Below are positions 8,236 to 16,500 of a DNA stretch of 39,665 nucleotides, in pieces (position 1 is the first letter of the stretch; each line of letters begins with the position of its first letter). The stretch comes from Gammaproteobacteria bacterium (GTDB lineage: Bacteria > Pseudomonadota > Gammaproteobacteria > Chromatiales > Chromatiaceae), in assembly GCA_011389885.1 (NCBI GenBank), contig JAABTK010000044.1, positions 1 through 39,665 of the forward strand, in the 5' to 3' direction. A program made the translations under genes and the position numbers. A model generated the notes under the pieces. It worked only from the letters and a program-made list of their open reading frames with translations. It did no database searches and had not been told where the DNA came from.

Positions 8236-9148
8236 CGCGAAAGTACCAAAACTTCGGTTCCGTGCCCAAGTCTTCCTTCAAACGGAAGACCGCCTTGTTC
8301 TCCAGCACATAGCGGATATCGCTATTCGGATCCAACAGGTTGCCGAAGATTCGCGCGCCGGTGGGACAGGCCTCTTGGCAGGCCGGCATGCGCCCCGCGC
8401 GGGTGCGTTGCAGGCAGAAGTGGCACTTCTCCACCACGCCCTTGGGGCGCGGCCGGTTGCCCAGATAATGGGTGTGCGGGTTGATCGCCTCCGGCGGCAG
8501 CAACGGCTCGCCCCAATTGAAGTGGCGCGCCTGATAGGGGCAGGCGGCCATGCAGTAGCGGCAGCCGAAGCACCAGTCATAGTCCACCACCACCACGCCG
8601 TCGGGCTCCATCCAGGTGGCCTCGATGGGGCAGGCCTTCACACAGGGCGGTTCGTCGCACTGCATGCACTGCAGGGGCAGGTAATACTTGCCCGGCGCCG
8701 GCACGTTCTCGCCGCCGTAGTAGTGGTCGCCGAAGTTGAGGTTGAGACTGCCTTGGGGCATCTCCACCACCCGAATGTACTGGGTGTCGCGGCTCAGGTT
8801 ATTCTCCTGCACGCAGGCATGCACGCAGTCGCGATAGCCCTTGCACTTGGAAATGTTGATGGCGTAGCCGAACACCACGCCATCGGGGGCCGGGGTGTTG
8901 TTGCAGCTAATGGCGCGGCCGTAGCGGCGCTCGGCCTTGCGCTCAATGCGCATTAGGGCGTCGCGGATTTCGTCGGCGTCCATGCGCTGGTAGTGCTTTT
9001 GAAAGAAATCCGCAAAGGCGTCGCTCAGGGTGTTGCCGCCCCAGGCGGGCAGCGACAAGGCCGCGCCGGCGGTCGCGGCCCCCAGGCCCAGCCGCTGTAA
9101 AAAGCGTCGGCGGGCCAAATCATCGGGATGATCGTCTGCTGGCTTCAT
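8228..9148 (-). CDS. Tat-exported four-cluster ferredoxin, DsrO/HmcB-like, with one cluster ligand replaced
   Basis: A 306-residue protein from the ATG at 9148, which overlaps the upstream stop as ATGA. A Tat signal (RRRFLQRLGLG, from residue 13) shows export as a folded protein. Cysteine groups are C102/C108/C112, C161/164/169/173, C193/196/199/203 and C242/245/257/261. The first group reads CKGYRDCVHAC: the position expected to be the second Cys is Tyr105, leaving three conventional ligands there. The family (DsrO, HmcB, ActB C-terminal part) transfers electrons between NrfD-type subunits and cytochromes in the periplasm. It is partnered with the NrfD/DsrP-like protein encoded next. The N-terminal region (40-80) is helical and not recognised. 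Confidence 0.9.
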   Translation of the reverse strand: MKPADDHPDDLARRRFLQRLGLGAATAGAALSLPAWGGNTLSDAFADFFQKHYQRMDADEIRDALMRIERKAERRYGRAISCNNTPAPDGVVFGYAINISKCKGYRDCVHACVQENNLSRDTQYIRVVEMPQGSLNLNFGDHYYGGENVPAPGKYYLPLQCMQCDEPPCVKACPIEATWMEPDGVVVVDYDWCFGCRYCMAACPYQARHFNWGEPLLPPEAINPHTHYLGNRPRPKGVVEKCHFCLQRTRAGRMPACQEACPTGARIFGNLLDPNSDIRYVLENKAVFRLKEDLGTEPKFWYFRDV

Positions 9149-10230
9149 GGATGGGCCCCCTCTGATGGATGCGTCTTCTCCCAAGGCGGCACGGACTCAT
9201 AGGCCAAGGGGCCGCGCTCGCGCTTGGGCCGCCAATGCGCGGGCCGCTCCAGCCCCTGGCGCACCGCAGGTCCCGGCATGGGCGCGCGGGGCGCAAGACC
9301 GGGCCGGTGCTGGTAATGGCAGGCGGTGCAAATCAAGGATTCGCGTTCGCCCTGCCAACCGTCGATGCGCTTGCCGTGGGCCCCGAAGGCCCAATCCCGC
9401 GCCTCTTGCACATGGCACTGAGTGCAAATCAGATAGGCCTGATCGAACCCGACTTTTTCGCCCTCCAGGGTCTTCAGGCCGCCGTCGCCCTCCAGGTCAT
9501 GGCAGGTGAAACACCAAAACTGGCCCTTGCCATGCAGCCCGTGCTGGAGCACGAAGTTGTTGTGGGGTTCCTGCAGAAAGCGGGGGGCGGGGTCGCTCTC
9601 GGCCCATTCGTGGCAACTGCGACAGGGGAACATGTCCGCGTCCTTTTGGCTTGGGATCACCTTGAAATGCGGCATATCCGGGAATACCGCCAGCACGGCC
9701 TCGGGCTCGGCCTCGAAGTCGGGCACGGAGGTCTCGCCCGGCCGCGGGCGCTTCGGCTCGGTTGCGGGCGCCGGTTTCGGCGCTTCCGCCTTCGGTGCTT
9801 CCGCCTTCGGTGCAGGCGCCGTATCCGCCCCGCCGCCGAAGTCCCAGCCGCTGAGGTCCAGGGACTGCCCTTCGGTTGCGGATGAAGGGGCTGCAGCGGT
9901 TCCCGCCGCGGCGGATGTCGCGGTCGCGCCCGCCTGCGCCGAATCCGTTTCGGCGTCTGCGCCGAAATCGAAATCGTTCAGGTCTACGGACTGGTGTTCG
10001 GCCCCGTCCGCAGCCGTTTCGGCGGCATCGGCCGCCGGTTCGGGCGTCGCCTCGGCCGCTTGCTCGGGCGTCGCAGGGGCCGCGGTCGCCTCTTCGGCGC
10101 CCTGCCCTTGGTCGCCCCAGCCCCAATCGCTGAGGTCCAACGACCGTGATGCGTCGGTTTGCGCTCCTACAACGCAAGCCGCCATCGAAAATAGCAACAA
10201 GAGCCAAACTCTTTGATGAAGATGCTTCAT
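9145..10230 (-). CDS. Tetrahaem cytochrome c with long low-complexity linker bearing three repeated motifs
   Basis: A 361-residue protein from the ATG at 10230, the first ATG of the frame. The N-terminus is a secretion signal (residues 1-24); FSMAAC could also be a lipobox at Cys19. Residues about 25-180 form an Ala/Glu/Pro-rich linker with three copies of a short motif: SLDLSDWGWG (30-39), SVDLNDFDFG (81-90) and SLDLSGWDFG (123-132). The C-terminal half has four CxxCH haem sites: C203-H207, C240-H244, C269-H273 and C301-H305. It is presumably a periplasmic electron carrier for the NrfD/ferredoxin pair downstream. The repeats look like short docking peptides. No close family name is assigned. 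Confidence 0.88.
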   Translation of the reverse strand: MKHLHQRVWLLLLFSMAACVVGAQTDASRSLDLSDWGWGDQGQGAEEATAAPATPEQAAEATPEPAADAAETAADGAEHQSVDLNDFDFGADAETDSAQAGATATSAAAGTAAAPSSATEGQSLDLSGWDFGGGADTAPAPKAEAPKAEAPKPAPATEPKRPRPGETSVPDFEAEPEAVLAVFPDMPHFKVIPSQKDADMFPCRSCHEWAESDPAPRFLQEPHNNFVLQHGLHGKGQFWCFTCHDLEGDGGLKTLEGEKVGFDQAYLICTQCHVQEARDWAFGAHGKRIDGWQGERESLICTACHYQHRPGLAPRAPMPGPAVRQGLERPAHWRPKRERGPLAYESVPPWEKTHPSEGAHP

Positions 10231-10415
10231 GGCCTTGATGTTCCCGTTCACTGCTGGTCCCAAAGCCGCCGGTGCGAGCAGCGGCCGACGTATGCCGCCG
10301 GATGCGGGGGTCGAGCCTTCGGCTCAGGGCGGATTCGCCCGCGGCTAAGGCCTCGCCCCCTAAGCCGGGTCATTCCCTCAGGGAAAGACCCGCGACATGC
10401 CGGCTTGTGATCGAC
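10231..10415 (-). other. Structured intercistronic spacer with three hairpins
   Basis: This 185-nt gap separates the pentahaem and tetrahaem genes. Three successive inverted repeats are visible: GAGCC-TTC-GGCTC (10313-10325), GGGCG-GATT-CGCCC (10327-10340), and a compound stem at 10362-10406. The compound stem has outer arms AAGCCGG/CCGGCTT, middle arms GGGTC/GACCC and inner arms TCCCT/AGGGA. No T-run follows on the minus strand, so a classical intrinsic terminator is not supported. mRNA processing, stability control or partial attenuation are possible. Confidence 0.6.
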
Positions 10416-11672
10416 TTAGCGCCGGATCTCCACCGAGGCCGCCAGCTTGGGCTGCAACAGCTCGTCCGGCAGTTTGCCCTTGGACTTGGCCTTAATCGGC
10501 GGCAGCAGCAGGTCATAGTAGACCTCGGCGCGCACGATCTGCATGCCCTTCTGCACCGGGATTTCGTACTCCAGCACCCGGACCTCGTTGGGTTTCAGGC
10601 GATTGTCGAACAAAAGCTCGGTCGCCACCGGCGGCATGGCGGGCTTGCCGTCCTTGCCCAGGGCGTACCAAAAGGCGGCGTCGGGGTCGTCCTTGATGGG
10701 ATGCACCTTGTAGTTCTTCCACAGCTCATTGCCGGCCTCGTCGTATACGGCCAACTTGAGGTAGGCGTTGCGAAAGGGCGCACCGGTGGGATAGGAATGG
10801 GGCAGGCGGTTGCGCACCGTGACCCGGGCCTTCAGCAGGTCGCCGTCCCTTTCCGCCTCCATGTCCAGCGCCACGCCGCGGGTGATCATTTTATCGCTAT
10901 GACCGCCGAACATGCTGTGATCGGCCACCGCCACGGTCTCGCCCGGCACCGCCTTGCCGTCTTTCATCTTCTGCGCCTCCACCACCGGCATGTGGCAGGC
11001 CTGGCACGCCACGAAGCTGTCGGCGTCGCGATACTCCTTGCCGGTGCGGCACAAGGGGGCCTGGTTGGCATTGCTGCGCTTTTCATGGCAACCCATGCAG
11101 GCATCATTGCTCTTAAACAGTGCGGACTTGTTGCCCTCCAGCGGCACCGCGTGATGCACAGGCGCGGGCCATTTCGAGTCCTCCGGCATGCGCTTAGTGG
11201 TATAGGTGATGCCCGAGGGGCCGTACAGGCTTTGCGAGTCCACCTCATAGGCGTCGATGCCGTACAGCGGCTTGCCGTCGGCGGTATCGTTGCCCTTGAA
11301 AGACTTAAAAGAGTGGCAGGTCACGCAGCTGATGCCGTTTTCGTAGGCCGGCTTGGCGTCGATCTTGGTGCTGCCCTCAAGGGCCGCCACCGGGGCATGG
11401 CACTTATGACAGACCGGGTACTTGCCGCCCTTGGTGACGCCCTCTTTGGTCGGGTCGCCCACCACGTTGCGGTAAAAGGCCCCATGAATGGGGTCCTTCA
11501 TCGCCGAACTCATGGCGTGCATCGAACCCTGCCATTGCAGGTAGATCTCCTCATGGCACTGCTTGCAAGACTCGGGCTTGACGTGGTGGACGGATTTCTC
11601 CTCCGCCGCGGTCTTCCCCCCGATCAAGGACAACAACAACAACGGAACGAGGATCAAATAACTGCGAAACAT
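10416..11672 (-). CDS. Pentahaem cytochrome c, cytochrome c554-like
   Basis: A 418-residue exported protein with a signal peptide (1-22) and five CxxCH sites: C36-H40, C88-H92, C116-H120, C192-H196 and C223-H227. Further His residues (e.g. HH at 29-30, MHAM near 52, HHAV near 173) could be distal ligands. Residues about 260-418 carry no haem sites and look like a beta-rich domain (VTVRNRLPHSYPTGAPFRN and after). The layout resembles cytochrome c554-type multihaem proteins. A perfect AAGGAGG ribosome site lies just before the ATG. It is the first gene of the minus-strand redox operon, so its promoter should lie in 11673-11870. Its redox partner is probably one of the two NrfD modules. Confidence 0.9.
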   Translation of the reverse strand: MFRSYLILVPLLLLSLIGGKTAAEEKSVHHVKPESCKQCHEEIYLQWQGSMHAMSSAMKDPIHGAFYRNVVGDPTKEGVTKGGKYPVCHKCHAPVAALEGSTKIDAKPAYENGISCVTCHSFKSFKGNDTADGKPLYGIDAYEVDSQSLYGPSGITYTTKRMPEDSKWPAPVHHAVPLEGNKSALFKSNDACMGCHEKRSNANQAPLCRTGKEYRDADSFVACQACHMPVVEAQKMKDGKAVPGETVAVADHSMFGGHSDKMITRGVALDMEAERDGDLLKARVTVRNRLPHSYPTGAPFRNAYLKLAVYDEAGNELWKNYKVHPIKDDPDAAFWYALGKDGKPAMPPVATELLFDNRLKPNEVRVLEYEIPVQKGMQIVRAEVYYDLLLPPIKAKSKGKLPDELLQPKLAASVEIRR

Positions 11673-11725
11673 ACGAACGCCTCCTTATGGTGACTGCCCG
11701 CCTAGGGTATTATCGTTATTTACCG

Positions 11726-11745
11726 CTAGGCCCCGAAGGGCCTAG
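11726..11745. repeat. Perfect 8-bp hairpin in the divergent promoter region
   Basis: CTAGGCCC and GGGCCTAG surround the loop CGAA. The stem lies 54 bp upstream of the pentahaem cytochrome ATG and would be in its 5' leader if transcription starts near the FNR box. It could be a leader hairpin or an operator. There is no direct evidence for either. Confidence 0.6.
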
Positions 11746-11853
11746 GATACCGGCGGATGTTTGATATTGCGCTGGCTGAATGAGCGCCTAGGGGTAAAAG
11801 ACCATTTCCAGAGATGATATGCAACCCAGTAAATCCGTTGATGTGTGATTCCC

Positions 11854-11867
11854 TTGATCAAAATCAA
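11854..11867. promoter_or_regulatory. Perfect FNR/ANR-type box between the divergent cytochrome genes
   Basis: The bases TTGATCAAAATCAA match the FNR/ANR consensus TTGAT-N4-ATCAA at all ten defined positions. The centre is 188 bp upstream of the pentahaem cytochrome ATG and close to the start of the undecahaem gene. The site fits oxygen control of one or both transcripts. No -10 element at the classical class II spacing is convincing on either strand (GCTAAT at 11894-11899 is 4 bp off for the plus strand). Confidence 0.7.
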
Positions 11868-11876
11868 TTTGCAATT

Positions 11877-13475
11877 TTGAATATTAGAAAGTTGCTAATT
11901 GGGCAAATGCTATGGCTTGCGCCGCTCCTGTTGCTCGGCCTGGCCTCTTTTTCCGCCGCCGAGGCGGCGCCGCAGCAGGACGCCAAAGCCATGCCGCGGC
12001 TCGCCGAAGGCTGTCTTGGGTGCCACAGCGCCGCCGGCTTGCGGCCCGGCCACCGCTTTGCGGCGGCGCCCTGCACCGCCTGCCACGGCGGCGATCCTCT
12101 GGCCGACACCGAGGCCGAAGCCCATCGGGCCATGGAGGGCTTTCCGGGGCTGTTGGATAACGCGCAAAAGACCTGCGGCGACTGCCACCCGCGACAGGTC
12201 GCCGGCGTCCTCGCAAGCCCCATGACCACCGGGGCGCGAATGGTCGCCGCCACCCGCCGGGCCTTCGGCGAAACCGCAGCCGAAGAAGGCGGGCGCCAGC
12301 CCAAGCTCTCGGCGCTGGGCCATTCCCCGGCCGACAGCCTGCTGCGCAAGCTGTGCGCCGGTTGTCATTTGGGCCAGCCCAAGACCGCGCATGCCGTGGA
12401 CCCCGCCAGTGACCGCGGCGGCGGCTGCCTGGCCTGCCACATCAACGACTATCCCGCGACCGGCCACCCGGCCCTCACTCGAAAGGTGCAGGACGGCCGT
12501 TGCTTCGGGTGTCATTCCCGCTCGGGCCGCATCGCGCTCAACTACGCCGGTCTCGGCGAGACGGACGAGATCACCGACGCCCACCGCCCGGCCTATTTGC
12601 CCGATGGCCGCCTGGTGGGAAGAAAACCGCCGGATATCCACCACCAGGCGGGGCTGGCCTGCAGCGACTGCCACACCGGGGCCGGGCTGATGAACCTGGG
12701 CGCCGACCCCGAGGGCGGCATCGACATCGCCTGCAGCGACTGCCATCGGAACCGAAACCCGCGAACCGAGGGCGCATCCGGCCGGCCCTTGAGCACCGCC
12801 AACGGCACGCCGCTAAGCCACTTGGAAACCGCCGAGGCGGACAACCTTTTACTGCGTCGAAGGCATGATGGGGTCGCGGTCCCGGTCCCGCAGATCCAGG
12901 ACCGCCATGGGGGCGCTGAGCATGCCAACCTCAGTTGCCAGGCCTGTCATGCCCAGTGGACCCCGCAGTGCTACGGCTGCCACCTGGAATACACGCCGCA
13001 GGGGAAGCAGTGGGATCACGCCGCGCAAAGGCTCACCGCCGGCCGTTGGCGCCAAACCCGCTGGGCCACGCTGAACGCCGCCCCCGTGCTAGGCGTCAGT
13101 CAGACGGGGTCGATTGAGGTCGTGGTTCCCGGCATGACCATGAGCGTGCGGGAAAACCCGCCGCCGGGCTCTGCCGAAGCCGCCCGCAACCGCTTTCAAC
13201 GGCAATTCGCCCGCCTGGCGCCGCACACCACCGGGGCGGCGCGAACCTGTGAAGACTGCCATCACTCGCCGCGCACCCTGGGCCTCGGCGCGGGTCGCCT
13301 GTGGTTGCAAGACGGGGCGCTGCGGTTTCACCCCGAGCTGCCGCCGCAGGCCGACGGCCTGGCGTTGGACGCCTGGACCGGCTTGGACGCCGCAGAAGAC
13401 GCCGCCACGGATCCGCGCCCCTTCACCCCGGGCGAAATCGAAAGCATTTTTCGGGCGCTTGACGCATCGCCCTGA
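11877..13475 (+). CDS. Undecahaem c-type cytochrome (11 CxxCH), exported
   Basis: The protein has eleven CxxCH motifs spread over its length, in order CLGCH, CTACH, CGDCH, CAGCH, CLACH, CFGCH, CSDCH, CSDCH, CQACH, CYGCH and CEDCH. The CFGCHSRSGRIALNY and DIHHQAGLACSDCHTG blocks are like those of large periplasmic or surface multihaem cytochromes. The start is uncertain. The frame is open from an ATG at 11814, but TTG 11877 gives a standard signal peptide (NIRKLL, then a hydrophobic stretch ending SAAEA). ATG 11907 also gives a hydrophobic start but without positive charge. None has a good ribosome site. The FNR box lies just upstream of, or inside, the 5' end depending on the start. No MtrB-type porin gene is present. 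It is divergent from the redox operon and probably an electron sink or donor for it. Confidence 0.88.
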   Translation: MNIRKLLIGQMLWLAPLLLLGLASFSAAEAAPQQDAKAMPRLAEGCLGCHSAAGLRPGHRFAAAPCTACHGGDPLADTEAEAHRAMEGFPGLLDNAQKTCGDCHPRQVAGVLASPMTTGARMVAATRRAFGETAAEEGGRQPKLSALGHSPADSLLRKLCAGCHLGQPKTAHAVDPASDRGGGCLACHINDYPATGHPALTRKVQDGRCFGCHSRSGRIALNYAGLGETDEITDAHRPAYLPDGRLVGRKPPDIHHQAGLACSDCHTGAGLMNLGADPEGGIDIACSDCHRNRNPRTEGASGRPLSTANGTPLSHLETAEADNLLLRRRHDGVAVPVPQIQDRHGGAEHANLSCQACHAQWTPQCYGCHLEYTPQGKQWDHAAQRLTAGRWRQTRWATLNAAPVLGVSQTGSIEVVVPGMTMSVRENPPPGSAEAARNRFQRQFARLAPHTTGAARTCEDCHHSPRTLGLGAGRLWLQDGALRFHPELPPQADGLALDAWTGLDAAEDAATDPRPFTPGEIESIFRALDASP

Positions 13476-13564
13476 GGTGCGATCTTTGGGACAATTCTGA
13501 CAACATCTGCGGGCCTTTTCGCGGTATCCTTTAGCCCGACCTTCTTTCAGCACGACAGACCTCA

Positions 13565-16500
13565 ATGATGAAAATTTGGCTAATCCTGCTGTTTTCCTGC
13601 GGCTTGTCTTGGACCTGGGCCCAGGACCCGCGACCGCCGAGGCCCGCCGAGGCTGCGCAGTCTGCGGACAACGACATTTCGCCGGCGGCCCTGACGCCGG
13701 CGGAAAAGAGCTGGCTGGCGGACCACCCCGACATCAAGTTCTCGGCCTTTCTGGATCAGGCCCCCTTCGTGGTCCGCAACCCCGACGGCTCCCTCGGCGG
13801 CATTATGATCGACCTGTTCGCCCACCTGAGCCGCGCTATCGGCCATGAAATCGGCTTCGAGGTGGCCAAAACCAACGAACAGCATCACAGCCTATCCAAA
13901 TCCCCCGGTCTGTACGGCAACAGCGCGGTGATCAAGACCCCGCAAAATGAGTCCCAGTACCTGATGACCGAGCCCTATCTGGTGACGCCCTTCTTCATCT
14001 TCACCACCGGCGACAAGCTGGGCGAGATTCAGGACGACGCCGACCTCAAGGGCCGCAAGGTGGCGGTCATGAAAGGCCATCGCGCACAGTTGCAATATTT
14101 GCAGGACATCGGCGACGTGGAGGTGTTCACCGCCGACTCCCCGCTGGAGCAGATGCGCCTAGTCACCTCGGGCCAGGCCGACGCCCTGGTGGGCTATATG
14201 AGCTACCCGTATTTGATCAACAAATACCTAATGGTGGATCTGGCCATCGCCTTCGTGTTCAAGTCTGATTTAGGCGTGCGGATAGGCATCAACCCCGAAC
14301 ACCCGATGTTATTGCAGATCCTCAACAAGGCCATCGGCGTGCTGGATGAAGATGCGCGCCAGCGGGTGCTGGCCAAATGGACCGACATCGCCCGGCTCGA
14401 CGTCCCCCGCGAGTTGGCCCTGAGCCCCGAAGAAAGCGCTTGGCTGGAGGCGCAGCCGGTGCTGCGGGTGGGCGTTCGCGGCGACTGGACGCCGGTGGAA
14501 TACCTGGATGCAAGCGGTGCATTGCAAGGCATTTCCGCCGACTATCGGGAACGCCTGGAGAAACTGCTCGGCGTGCGCCTGGAACCGGTGCATGCAGGTA
14601 ACTGGGGGCAGACCCTCGACCTGGCGCGCAAAGGCGGCGCGGACCTATTCCTGTCCCTCCACCCCACGCCTGAGCGGCGGGAGTTTTTGAACTTCACAGA
14701 AAGCTACCTGGCCATGCCCATGGTCATCTTCACCGGCCCCCAGGCGCCCTATATCGGCGACCTCGACGAACTCGCCGGGCGCCGAGTGGCGGTGGCCGAA
14801 GGCTATGCCGCCCAGGCCCTATTGGCCGCCAATCATCCGGCCATCGAGCTAATCGCGGCCCCCGACCCCGAAACCGCGGTGCGCCTGCTGGCCAGCGGCG
14901 AGGTCTACGCCTTCGTCGGCAACATCCTCACCGCCGGCCACTATATCGCCAAGCTGGGGCTGACCCAACTCCGGGTCTCCGGCGACACCCCCTACCAATA
15001 TCGGCAGGCCTTCGCCGCGCGACAGGACTTGCCGATGCTCGACCGCATCCTGCACAAAGCCTTGGCCTCGATCCCCCAATCCGATCGCCAATCCATGCAT
15101 CAACGCTGGCTCACCATCCGCTACGACCAAGCGCCTGACTATGCGCTGCTGTGGAAGATCCTCGCCGCGGTGGCCTTATTGTTCATCGTCTACACCTATT
15201 GGAATCGACGCTTGGCGGCCGAGGTGGTGCGCCGGCGCGCCGCCGAAGAGCGGGCGCGCTCCTCGGCCGCCCAGCTGAGTTTGGCCAAAGAGGCCACCGA
15301 CACCGCCAACTCCGAACTGCAACAGAGCGTATCGGTGCTCAACGAAGGCCAACAACTGGGGCGCATCGGCGGCTGGAGCTACGACGTAGCCAGCGAGGCC
15401 TTTTGGTGGACCGACGAACTGTTCGTCTTGCACGGGCTCCCCATCGACCGCGAGTCGGCCGCGGTGCGAGACCAGGTCGCGCGCAGCATCGAGGGCTATC
15501 CCGAGGGCGACCAGGAGCTGGTGCGGCATTGCTTCCGGCGCGCCATCGACGAGGGCCTGCCGTATGACATGGAACACCGTTTCACCCGCTACGACGGCCG
15601 CCGGCTGTGGCTGCGCAACGTCGGCAAACCCATCTTGCGCCACGGCAAGGTGGCTCAGGTGGTGGGGGCGCTGATCGACATCTCGGAACAAAAGCGGGTG
15701 CAGCAGGAACTCACCGCGGCCAAAGACGCCGCGGAGGCCGCAAATCGGGCCAAGAGCATCTTCCTGGCCAACATGTCCCACGAGCTGCGCACGCCGCTGA
15801 ACGCGATTCTCGGCTTTTCGCAACTCATGGCCCGTGACGCCAGCCTGGGCGATTTGCACCGCCGCCAGCTCAACACCATTAACCGCAGCGGCGAACACCT
15901 GCTGGCGATGATTAACGACGTGCTCGACCTTTCAAAGATCGAGGCCGGCAAGATCGAGCTGCACCCCGAATCCGTGGATCTGCCGGGGATGTTGAAGGAC
16001 ATCGGCGAAATGTTCCGCTTTCGGGCGCGCGAGAAATCCCTCGCCTTCGGCATCGACCTCGATTGGACCCTGCCCGCACGGGCGCGCCTGGATGCCGGCA
16101 AACTGCGCCAGATCCTGATCAACCTGCTCGGCAACGCCACCAAATTCACCGAACACGGCGAGATCCGCCTGCGCGCCAGGGCCAACCCCGGCGACGCCGC
16201 CCAGCTCTGCCTGGAGATCGAGGACACCGGCATCGGCATCCCGCACGGGCAATTGGACGCCATCTTCCAGCCCTTCGCGCAAGCGGGCGACTCGCTGGTA
16301 AAGCGCAAGGGCACCGGCCTCGGACTGGCCATCACCTATTCCTTTGTGGAATTGATGGGCGGCGGCATCGAGGTGCGCAGCACGGATGGACAAGGCAGTC
16401 TGTTTCGGGTGACGGTCCCCATCGAGCCCCTATCCGCCGCACTCAGCCCGAGCGCCCGCACCGACAGCGAACCCGATAGCCGCGTGTTGCGCCTGGCGCC

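Noticed and set aside
10272-11693. 473-codon plus-strand frame
   Set aside because: Antisense to the pentahaem cytochrome, whose five CxxCH sites and ribosome site make that strand the real one.
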